A stretch of 64,000 nt of DNA, taken from NCBI GenBank assembly GCA_022410635.1, contig JAJVDF010000165.1, positions 283,267 through 347,266 on the forward strand, in the 5' to 3' direction. Source of the DNA: Tretioscincus oriximinensis. Its lineage: Eukaryota; Chordata; Lepidosauria; Squamata; Gymnophthalmidae. Shown one piece after another: positions 55,775 through 64,000 of the stretch. The translations under genes and the position numbers were made by a program. Numbering within the stretch: position 1 is the first letter of the stretch; each line of letters opens with the position of its first letter. The notes beneath the pieces were generated by a model. That model did not search any database and was not told the DNA's origin. It was given only the letters and a program-made list of their open reading frames with translations.

Positions 55775-56460
55775 TTAAAGACAGATATCTAGGTGTTGAT
55801 TAATTTCTGTTTCTAAAACTTCACATTGGCAGACAGGACAGCAAACATTTCTGTCTTGATCATTGGCAGAAGCACTCGCACTTCCTGAAGCTTTCATGTA
55901 AGATTTGTTGACTGCAGATGGNCTGGTCTTTATAAAGTAGTTTTCAAAGGCAACTGTGTCTTCCATTTTTGCCCGTTTTGGTGGCCCACCACNTGATGGG
56001 CTACTTTTCCTATGAGATGATGTTTGGGAGATGGAAGCTGATGTAGCCGATTCAGGAACGTTTGTTTCTTGTGTCCTTTTCAAAGGGAATCCCCACGACA
56101 CATTTGCAGGACTTGAATGTGATCTCCCTCCTTTCATATTTTTGACAGGTGAGCCATTCACATTTGTGTAAGCTTTTTTGTTAGCAACGGACAATTTGGG
56201 AAGTCTGACACTGGAAACAAAGCTTTTCTTATCATTGGAAGATGAGGAGAAGCAAAAATGTTGTCCAGCTTCCCGTTTATTCTGAGAACTAGGATTTGTT
56301 GTCAAGCTGGCTAGTGAGTGATGGGGCGAGGTGAGTGACTCTCTGTTCTGAGAGATTGGACTTGTAGAGTTTGCTGGAGACATACTGTTTTTTCCACCAA
56401 GGACATACCCTTTTCCAGTAAAAGGAATTATACTTTCCATACTGATTCCACTGACTTTTC
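55775..56460 (-). CDS. SPRTN: SPRTN last exon (SHP box, UBZ4 finger, stop)
   Basis: SPRTN is a nuclear, DNA-dependent metalloprotease that degrades DNA-protein crosslinks during replication. Its regulatory tail recruits p97/VCP, PCNA and ubiquitin. This exon begins after tgtttacag at 56461. It encodes F-T-G-K-G-Y-V-L-G (the p97-binding SHP box), a long Ser-rich linker, and a basic K-R-A-K-M-E-D segment. The UBZ4 zinc finger follows, with ligands in C-P-V-C and H-L-D-I-C. TAA follows one residue after the last cysteine, whereas the human protein continues for about a dozen residues by memory. I see no clear PCNA-interacting motif. Two N bases (about 55922 and 55993) leave unknown residues. Confidence 0.93.
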
Positions 56461-56624
56461 CTGTAAACATATTATACATTTATCATTTAAACCCTTCTAT
56501 TACAAATAAGCGTTTTTCATTAAAGAAATAGCACAACATGCAATTTTGAAAGAAGTTGTGGCAGTACTTTTTATTAATTTTAAATGCCACCTATTCCAAA
56601 GCCCATTTGGGATTAGAAATAGAA

Positions 56625-57020
56625 TTATAGAATTATAGATTTGGAAGAGAAATCCAGCGTCAACAAGTCCAATTTTCTGCTCAATGCAGGATTCACTAAA
56701 CATAAGAACATAAGAAGAGCCATACTGGATCGGGCCAGAGCCCATCTAGTCCAGCATTCTGTCTCACACAGAAGCCCACCAGATGCACCTGGGCAGTCTG
56801 AACAGAGGAAAGCAAAATATGCACCTATTTGTGACTCCCTGCAAATGGTATTTAAGGAGTCCTGCCTGTTGCTCCATCCTGGAGGCAACATCCAGACATC
56901 CATCCTAGTACCCATTTATACTCTTGGTGTTCATCCAGACGACTGTCCAGCCTCTATTTCAAGACCTCCACAGGGGGAGAGTACATCACCATTAAAGGAA
57001 ACCTGTTCCAATAAATAACT
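56625..57020 (-). mobile_element. CR1 remnant carrying a nested L3-type LINE
   Basis: 56625-56700 (tagaattatagaattatagatttgg … caggattcacta) and 56936-57020 (cagacgactgtccagcctc … aaggaaacctgttcca) are two parts of one minus-oriented CR1 3' end. The sequence between them belongs to a different LINE. Confidence 0.75.
56701..56935 (-). mobile_element. L3/CR1-type LINE 3' end, nested
   Basis: Clean minus-oriented copy starting cataagaacataagaagagcc and ending near cccatttatactcttggtgttcatc. It is well conserved relative to other copies, so this insertion is younger than the surrounding CR1. Confidence 0.8.
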
Positions 57021-57308
57021 GATCTTATTAATAGCTACTCTTTTTTAAAATATCTACTCTTTTACAGACCCTTAATAATCAGAAAACAAAGAAACGGACA
57101 AAAGGTCCATTTATATAAATTTCCCCCTTAACTTCCAATAATTTAAAATATAAAACTGCCAATTTCACATGCAGATATAATAATGGTGTATTAAACTTCT
57201 AAGTGCAATTGGCACTATCAAGAACTAAAACAGCTGGTTTGTAATTAGCAATTCTACTTATATTATTCCAGTATGAAATTTGCAAACAATTTAACAATAT
57301 CCAAATAC

Positions 57309-57567
57309 CTTTGTTATCAGCTAAAAAAGTTGCTTGCTGATTCTTATTTTTGCCATTTTTGGAGTAGTTATCTGGTTCCTTGATTTTAGTAAATGTGCCT
57401 CCACATGTCTGCTGATGTTCAGACCACCAGAAATCATTTGCAGATGGCGCCCTGTTCATTGCACGCTTCACATAACCAAAATATGGCTTTCTACTTTGAC
57501 ACGGACCATTGCAACGCCACCAGTGCTGGCGATAGGAATCCACTTCATCATGAAAGTCATGATAGAT
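57309..57567 (-). CDS. SPRTN: SPRTN exon 4 (zinc-binding and basic region)
   Basis: This 259-nt exon runs from the acceptor ctaag at 57572-57568 to the donor gtattt at 57308. It encodes I-Y-H-D-F-H-D-E-V-D-S-Y, R-Q-H-W-W-R-C-N-G-P-C-Q and Y-F-G-Y-V-K-R-A-M-N-R-A-P-S-A-N-D-F-W-W, then H-Q-Q-T-C-G-G-T-F. The cysteines and histidine in C-N-G-P-C, H-Q-Q-T-C form the zinc-binding subdomain that follows the SprT protease fold. It ends with the first base of a Gly codon that the last exon completes. Confidence 0.95.
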
Positions 57568-58942
57568 CTAAGATCAAAACACATTTTAGTGGTTTTATAT
57601 TTTAATATTATAAAACAATGTATATTTAGCAACCCTTAGTTTTAAACTTCCATGTAACTGTTTTTAGAAATATTCTCTGAGTGGTTACAAGACCAAAAGT
57701 TAGTATAGAAATCATGTTCAGACTATAATGTTTACATGAAATCACATTTTGATTGCATTGCTTGACCGAGACTACAGTATTTATGAGAATTCTTCCACAA
57801 CATCCCACAGAAATAGACAAAGGATGTGCGAGATGAAATTCAAAGAAGACAAAAAGAAAGCAAGAACTNTGGAAAAAATTACATAAATGGTGTAGACCCT
57901 ACCAGACAGCCCATATATTTAGAAGGTATGTAAATCTATGGCATAGATTCAATAGTCAAAGGACATACATTCACCAATATTGAGAATACGAAAAGATTAA
58001 AGATTTCTATGGAGAAGTAATTAATGAAATATATAAAACTGAAATTTGTTGAAAGAAATGTTTGCATTACATTATTTTTAAAATATGGATTAGCAATAGA
58101 CAATAGATCGCTTGTATTAATCACAAATGCATTTTGCTAAACAAAAATTCTTTTTCTATAAAGCAAATGAAGATTTATGGAGGAAGAATTGTGGAGGAAC
58201 TGGGAAGGAGCAAAAAGGCACCTGAACACACATTTAGAAAGAGAGCTTAAACATATTAGTTTCAAATCATAATAGTTGAAGAAATCCTGGTGGATATGCC
58301 AGGGCGAACGGGAGAAGAAATGGGGAGAGCTTGCACAGTAATAAAGTAATAAATTTTAAAAAATTATTGTTAATGAAAAACTGTAAAATATTAATTTTAA
58401 AGAATCCTAAAATGTTTCTTATATTCAATGCTAACTTCACTGCAAAAGGTAGACTACATCAACAAAAGCACCAATTTAGAATCTCCGTCTAATCGATTAC
58501 TATCTTTATTTTCATAAAACCATTTGGGAAGTTTTGTAAGAAGTAGTATAGATGTGTGTTCAAAAAATTTCTTAAAAGTAGGTCTTGTTGAGTTCTATTT
58601 TTTTCTCAATTGCTATTTTTTTCTTTCTAATCTCTTATGGTTTTTTTCCTAATCTCTTAAAAAAACCTCTCAAGCGTCCATCACTTATGAAAACAACCTT
58701 ACAAGCATACACAATTTTAAATTCGGAAACCAATGTATATTATTGTTTAAAGTCTTCCAATATTATACATTATTCTTAGAACATTGTGCTTATTCACTTT
58801 TTTAAAAGATGAACTACATATTTCACTAAACCACACTGCTAACAGCCACTATTTGTGCTAATTATTATTAATTATACCACACTGAATCATCTTATTGGCA
58901 TCACTGGTGTACACCAACATTCTGTTCAATAGTTTCTTTTAC
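57568..58942 (-). other. SPRTN: SPRTN intron 3
   Basis: AT-rich. The stretch 57830-58340 has long open but unrecognised A-rich sequence that could be an old LINE; I cannot support a call. Donor is gtaaaa at 58942. Confidence 0.7.
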
Positions 58943-59071
58943 CGTAATATTTGCTCCAGTTAAGCGATTTATCCGATGCATGTGCTTGCAGAACTCTGGA
59001 CCATGTGAGTCATGATCTCTATCATTATTGGTCACGAACAACAGGGCATGGATCATTTCATGTAGAAGAGT
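58943..59071 (-). CDS. SPRTN: SPRTN exon 3 (HExxH protease active site)
   Basis: Exactly 43 codons, phase 0, between ctttcag and gtaaaag. It encodes T-L-L-H-E-M-I-H-A-L-L-F-V-T-N-N, then D-S-H-G-P-E-F-C-K-H-M-H-R-I-N and T-G-A-N-I-T. H-E-M-I-H supplies two zinc ligands and the catalytic glutamate. The histidine in S-H-G-P-E-F is the third zinc ligand. All catalytic residues are intact, so the protease should be active. Confidence 0.96.
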
Positions 59072-59507
59072 CTGAAAGTAAAACATAATGACAGATTTAC
59101 TATAAATGGAGAAAACATAGCCCATTCCAATAAAAAGAAAAATTCTGATAATTCTGATGACACAACAGGTTGACGCAGATTCCATATTTTTCTTGAACTT
59201 TTAATTTGGTAGAGGAAAACTACTGGCATCAGGTATTGCACTAGGCCTGGAACATTGAAATGCTGAAGCATATAATTCAAACAAAAAATTAGTAACAAGA
59301 TCTGTTTCTTCTCTTAGACCTCAAGGTGTACCAGAGATTAGGAAAGATGGCAACATCAATAACAAAGCCAATGGCTACCAAAGCAGAAATTTAGTTAAAA
59401 TATTGCATAATTCAATATAAATGATTGCAAAGTATGTCTCCTCAACTTTAATAGGGCTTACCTGACCTCAATATTTTACAATTTGGAAGTACTGAAATAT
59501 CACAAAT

Positions 59508-59834
59508 CATCGGCCTGTGGAATTTACTTCCTGAAGAGGTAGTGGTAGCTGACAGCTTGGATAGTTTCAAGACAGGACTAGACAGGTTTATGGACACTAA
59601 AGGTATAAATGGATACTAAGATAGTTGTCTGGATGTAGCCTCCGGGATGGAGCAACAGGCAGGACTCTTGAAATACCATTTGCAGGGAGTCACGAACAGG
59701 AGCAGCATATTTTGCTTTCCTCTGTTTGGACTGCCCAGGTGCATCTGGTGGGCCTCTGTGTGACACAGAATGCTGGACTCGATGGGCTGTGGCCTGATCC
59801 AGTATGGCTCTTCTTATGTTCTTATGTTCTTATG
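59508..59834 (+). mobile_element. L3/CR1-type LINE 3' end
   Basis: Clean copy from cggcctgtggaatttacttcc (end of ORF2) to ccagtatggctcttc and three TTCTTATG units. It is one of the least diverged copies here and is antisense to SPRTN. Confidence 0.85.
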
Positions 59835-61299
59835 AGATTTTAAACTTCTTTAACTAAGAAAAATGCATAGAACATTGACATCACTTAATTCTACAATTAT
59901 TCTTGAAAAACATCCCTAAGATTTGCAAAATTCATGGTATAATGCCTCTCTCAAAGTTACTAGCTACAGAATGTAAGAAACATCTAGCCTGTTAACATTA
60001 AATGCTCTTGTAAATTTGACATGTCAATAGCAGGAGAAAAATAATCATATATAAGTAACATTATAAATTATTTTCAGGTATCTTATTTAAATATTTTAGA
60101 TTTGTTGTGGTTACACATTAGCAAGATCTAGTAAAATTTTGGCTATCCACAAATATATGTTATAAGCAGCCTTTATTTCTGAAAAATGCACTCTTTACAA
60201 ATCATTTCCCATTTCCTGTAAAGATGATTCAGTGAAAGTCTGTGGTTAGTATTGGAATCTACACATGATATAGCAGTTTGGAAGGAAGAACTTTTTCAAA
60301 ATAGAAAGTAATTTTGTGTGTAGTGTTACATTACTCATATACTTTCTGCTGGATTTATGTAATGAAGATATATTCTAGTACTAAGCTCTGGACAAAACTA
60401 AAACCTAGTGTTTAAAAGAAACGAATGAAGCAAAGGAAGTATGTTTAATCGATTGGTGTATGTTTCATATTTATAGATGTTTCGTATAGATGTTTCAATC
60501 AAGCCCAGAAAAAATTGCTTAAAAGATTGTACACCACAATAAAAGGAATTATGAAAAACATATTACATAAAAAAGTTTGCTATACAAACTTTTTGAATTA
60601 GGCAGAATAGGATAATATTACGATTCATGAGTAGACTTTAGCTATAAGTTTGTATAAAAATATTAATAAATATGCCTCAATAGCATCTTCAAACTTTGTC
60701 AATTTATTGATAAAAATTAAGCCAATAATTGTTATTAGAAATGTATACAGACATTGTATAGCTATAATTATAATTCATGATTGTTATATAATTATTTTAA
60801 GTATGCTAACATGTTCAAAGATAGTTTATATGTAATATAAAAAGTTGAAATCAAATGCAAAAATGTAACCATTGATGTACATTTATTGTGATAATTTAAC
60901 AACATTTTAAAAAGCTTAAAATCAATCAATCAATATGAAGCACATATTAGACTATAGAAATTATAATTTATTTATACAGTAACTAAATTATTTTAAGTTT
61001 AAACTAATATGTTTCAAATCCCTATATTTACAATTATGCCTCTTTAAAGATTTTAAATGATATTAGGAAAAAAATTCAAGCAATATTAGACGAGCCAGAA
61101 TATGAAGGAGTTCATAGAAATTGCGAACTTCTCCCAGAAAGTTGCTTAATTCTCCTATTTTGCTTCTCCTTCGAAAACATAAGTAGCTACAGGAGAAAAT
61201 AAAGTTAGATACAAGGGAGAAATTATCAAAAACCTCTCTGATTCTATCATGCCTTTATAATCACACATCAATTAAAAATAACTAATTTAGACATTAGAG

Positions 61300-61472
61300 A
61301 TTCCATTGTCCAGAGCCGAGACCTACACTGTGTTCATTGTGTTGCAGGGAGTTGAGAACAGATGAAGAGTTGAGAACAGGCACAATTGGTGGGCCACTGT
61401 GTGAGACAAAATGATGGACTAGATGGGCTCCGGCCCAATTCAGNAGGGCTCTTCTTATGTTCTTATATAAAA
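61300..61472 (+). mobile_element. Older L3/CR1-type LINE 3' end
   Basis: Diverged tail: caattggtgggccactgtgtgagac, actagatgggctccggcccaattcag, then ttcttatgttcttat. Confidence 0.7.
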
Positions 61473-61589
61473 AGATATACCAAGTTGAACATCTAAGAAA
61501 GGTAGCCCCGATCAAACTAAACACAATGTATTTTAAATAAAAAATTGGGAGCTGTTGTACAGTAATAAAAGTTGCATCAAATTTGCTCA

Positions 61590-62122
61590 TTTTCAATTGC
61601 TCTGAGATGGAAGCGGCTACTTTGCTTTCAAAAGATTCCTGGCTTAGAAGAGTTTGGTCATTACTACTAAATGAAATGATCCAGGAGCAAAAGTATGTTA
61701 TGCACGGCCAAAGCCCTACAGAGCTAGGGCCGCCAGTCAGGACAATTCTTTACGTACTCATGAGTTGCTAGCCTCTGGGTTTTTGAATAAGGAACTGAAC
61801 AAATATTTCCCTTATATCCCATTGGTTACACCTCAATAGATTGTACTTAATATGTCCTGGTTATGACTCAATAATCTTTATGTGATTGTCCCAGGTTTAA
61901 CTAGTATTCATGGAACCTTCTTTTGTGGGAGTGCACTTTTTCAGGATTTTTATTAAATGTTTATTATGCTGGTATACAATATGTTACTTCAAAATTGGCG
62001 GAACTGGTTCTTGGTTTGTAGGTTTGGTAATACGTATTACTGATTGTACTGAATATTTTCTATGGTACATTTGCTTTTGTATTTTGATCAATTTCCAATA
62101 AAAGTTTATTATTAAAAAAAAA
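61590..62122 (+). mobile_element. Probable L1-type LINE 3' end with poly(A)
   Basis: The first 150 bp read as an ORF2-like C-terminus (W-S-L-L-L-N-E-M-I-Q-E-Q-K-Y) with a stop. T-rich 3' UTR follows, then ccaataaaagtttattatt and a poly(A) tract ending at 62122. It lies antisense to SPRTN, only 26 bp into the intron from the exon 2 donor. The L1 assignment rests on layout and tail, not on a full domain. Confidence 0.5.
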
Positions 62123-62148
62123 GTTTGCTCCTTTAAGTCTTACTGTAC

Positions 62149-62248
62149 CTCCACAAGGTCCTTTCTTGGACGTAGCTTTAAAAGTGGCTCACTAAGTCTA
62201 ATAGAACACATGCCACCATGGCCTTCGTAGCTGCAAACTCCTGCACAT
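62149..62248 (-). CDS. SPRTN: SPRTN exon 2 (SprT domain)
   Basis: This 100-nt exon is bounded by tctag (62253-62249) and gtacag (62148 downwards). It encodes C-A-G-V-C-S-Y-E-G-H-G-G-M-C-S-I-R-L-S-E and P-L-L-K-L-R-P-R-K-D-L-V-E, the beta strands just before the HExxH helix. Exon 1, with the start codon and the first part of the SprT domain, is not present between here and 64000 and must lie beyond the right edge. Confidence 0.95.
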
Positions 62249-62729
62249 CTAGAAGACAAACAGAAGTACAAGTTTCTTACTGTATCTGAGNAGACAACCA
62301 ATGAGGCATGCATTAGAAAAATAGAAGGAATGATTCAGAAAATATTAAAGTGTTCGAACAATTAATGCTACTGCTTTTCATCAAACTTAAAATTACTGTA
62401 TTTAATTGAAGTGATATAAGTAATTCTTTAAAAAGGGGACAGGACTTCAATAAGAATGGCTAGCAGCTGTTATCCAGAAAATTACAGAGATGTGAGTTTC
62501 CCATCCCTATAGTCACTTATTACAATAATCTGATAAAGACACGATAAATATATCCTCAAAGTGAATTAAACTACTATGACCCCCAAACCACATGCATGCA
62601 GTAATCTTAGCTATAATGGTACTTTGCAAATGCCTTCTTCTGGGATGTGTTATGACTTTCTAATCCAGCCTATAAAGCATTTATTCACTTGTATCTTTCC
62701 ATTCAAATGCTATAGAGATAACAGACATA
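62249..62729 (-). other. SPRTN: SPRTN intron 1 (part)
   Basis: No exon or recognisable repeat. The intron continues through the Tc1 element to at least position 64000. Confidence 0.6.
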
Positions 62730-63907
62730 CGGGAGGGAGTATTTAGTCAGCCACCAATTGTGCAAGTTCTCCCACTTAAAAAGATGAGAGGCCTGTAATT
62801 GACATCATAGGTAGACCTCAACTATGAGAGACAAAATAAGAAAACAAATCCAGAAAATCACATTGTTTGATTTTATAAGAATTTATTTGCAAATTACAGT
62901 GGAAAATAAGTATTTGGTCAGTAACAAAAGTTCATCTCAATACTTTGTTATATATCCTTTGTTAGCAGTGACAGAGGTCAAAGGTTTTCAGTACGTTTTC
63001 GCAAGGTTGGCACACACTGCTGCTGGTACGTTGGCCCATTCCTCCACGCCGATCTCCTCTAGAGCAGTGTCGTTTGGGGGCTGTCGCTGGGCAATACGGA
63101 CTTTCAACTCACTCCCTCTATAAAGTTGAGATCTGGACACTGGCTTGGTCACTCCAGGACCTTGAAATGCTTCTTATGAAGCTACTTCTTCATTGCCCTG
63201 GTGATGTGCTTGGGATCATTGTCATGCTGAAAGACCCAGCCACGTTTCATCTTCAGTGCCCTTGCTGATGGAAGGAGGTTTGCATTCAAAATCTCATGGT
63301 ACNTGGTCACATTCATTTTTTCATGTATACGTATGAGTCGTCCTGTTCCCTTTGCAGAGAAACAGCCCCAAAGCGTGATGTTGCTACCCCCATACTTCAT
63401 GGTGTTGTTTGGATGCAACTCAGCATTCCTTCTCCTCCAAACACGACGAGTTGTGTTTCTACCAAACAGTTCATCAGACCATATGACATTCTCCCAATAT
63501 TGTTTTGGATAAACCAAATGCTCTGTAGCAACCTTCAGAGGGGCTCGGATATATACTGGCTTAAGCAGGGGGACACGTCTGGCACTGCAGGATCTGAGTC
63601 CCTGGTGGCGTAGTGTGTTACTAACGGTACCTTTTGTTACGTTGATCCCAACTCTCTGCAGGTCATTCACTAGGTCCCCCCATGTGGTTCTGGGAGTTAT
63701 GCTCACTGTTCTTGTGATCATTCTGATCCCATGGGGTGAGATCTTGCATGGAGCCCCAGATTAAGGGAGATTATCAAAGGTCTTGTATGTCTTCCATTTT
63801 CTGATTATTGCTCCCACAGTTGATTTCTTCACAGGAAGCAGCTTGCCTATTGCAGATTCAGTCTTCCCAGCCTGCTGCAGGGCTACAATTTTGTTTCTGG
63901 TGTCCTT
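62730..63907 (-). mobile_element. Tc1/mariner transposon, 3' part, broken transposase
   Basis: The right-hand terminus (reversed) is gtatttagtcagccaccaattgtgc next to TA at 62728-62729. A subterminal gtggaaaataagtatttggtc sits at about 62898. The minus-strand transposase reads S-K-I/K-S-T-V-G-like HTH (about 63810), M-I-T-R-T-V-S-I, L-R-H-Q-G-L-R-S-C-S-A-R, W-S-D-E-L-F-G (first catalytic Asp, next to a small deletion), G-C-F-S-A-K-G-T-G-R and F-Q-H-D-N-D-P-K-H (second Asp). The third acidic region (about 63120) is damaged. Transposon homology stops abruptly at 63907. It is clearly different from the Tc1 copies at 28469 and 50458. Confidence 0.85.
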
Positions 63908-64000
63908 TGTGACGACCCCCACCCGAGGGCCCTACTATTCGATGACCCTCACAGTCAGGGGTGCCACAATATCCACCCTGTTGCCCAAGCCAGCACCCAC
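63908..64000. mobile_element. Unknown insertion, possibly an LTR start
   Basis: GC-rich sequence beginning tgtgacgacccccacccg interrupts the Tc1 transposase. A TG start and TGTGACGACC-type opening would fit a Gypsy-like LTR, but only 93 bp are visible. It could instead be a short substitution of another kind. Confidence 0.3.

Larger units (their letters stand above)
56461..57308 (-). other. SPRTN: SPRTN last intron
   Basis: It runs from gtatttgg (57308 downwards) to the acceptor at 56462-56461. The middle is filled by a CR1 remnant with an L3-type LINE inside it, listed separately. Confidence 0.85.
59072..62148 (-). other. SPRTN: SPRTN intron 2
   Basis: About 3.1 kb with three plus-oriented LINE tails (59508, 61300, 61590), listed separately. 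The remainder, including 59835-61299, is very AT-rich and shows nothing recognisable. Confidence 0.8.

Noticed and set aside
57840..58340. Possible L1 fragment in SPRTN intron 3
   Set aside because: A-rich open stretches look LINE-like but no diagnostic motif could be found, so it was not called.

Overview
This is a window of vertebrate nuclear DNA, most likely from a squamate reptile. The evidence is large introns with GT-AG junctions, CpG-rich promoters, and a repeat mix of CR1-, L2- and L3-type LINEs, a BovB 3' end, tRNA-derived SINEs, hAT and Tc1/mariner transposons. I cannot name the species. No bacterial, phage or CRISPR-like features are present. Scattered single N bases indicate an unpolished assembly.

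Three protein-coding genes are recognisable, in the order and relative orientation I know from human 1q42 (mirrored). TSNAX lies on the minus strand at the left edge: coding exon 1 at 3785-3800 and exon 2 at 1806-1913, with the rest beyond position 1. EGLN1 (the HIF prolyl hydroxylase PHD2) is complete on the plus strand: exon 1 in a large CpG island at 12750-13820, then exons at 33790-33909, 35263-35399, 37238-37305 and 39549-39613. It encodes 486 residues and has a long 3' UTR reaching a poly(A) signal near 43.3 kb. SPRTN (DVC1, the DNA-protein crosslink protease) is on the minus strand and converges on EGLN1: exons at 62149-62248, 58943-59071, 57309-57567 and 55775-56460. Its first coding exon is beyond position 64000. 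TSNAX and EGLN1 are divergent, with start codons only about 9 kb apart.

Most of the remaining sequence is intron or intergenic DNA filled with transposable elements of different ages, several of them nested. There is a SINE inside a LINE (22.9-23.3 kb), a 500-bp hAT-type element inside a SINE (21.34-21.84 kb), and an L3-type LINE inside a CR1 remnant (56.6-57.0 kb). Three different Tc1/mariner families are present: 28469-30037, 50458-51777, and about 62730 to 63907, the last broken by what may be the start of an LTR element. Foldback repeats occur at 34.3, 39.1 and 45.2 kb, and a 39-bp perfect inverted repeat occurs in EGLN1 intron 1.

The points most worth following are: (i) a second copy of the TSNAX start-codon/splice-donor segment 600 bp upstream of the first; (ii) CAG-type repeats in the TSNAX leader, within a frame open to an upstream ATG; (iii) EGLN1 exon 3 beginning with a consensus splice-donor sequence; (iv) a SPRTN C-terminus that stops right after the UBZ finger and shows no PCNA-binding motif; and (v) a Tc1 copy that looks closely related to fish/lamprey elements. 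I found no convincing undescribed multi-gene system.
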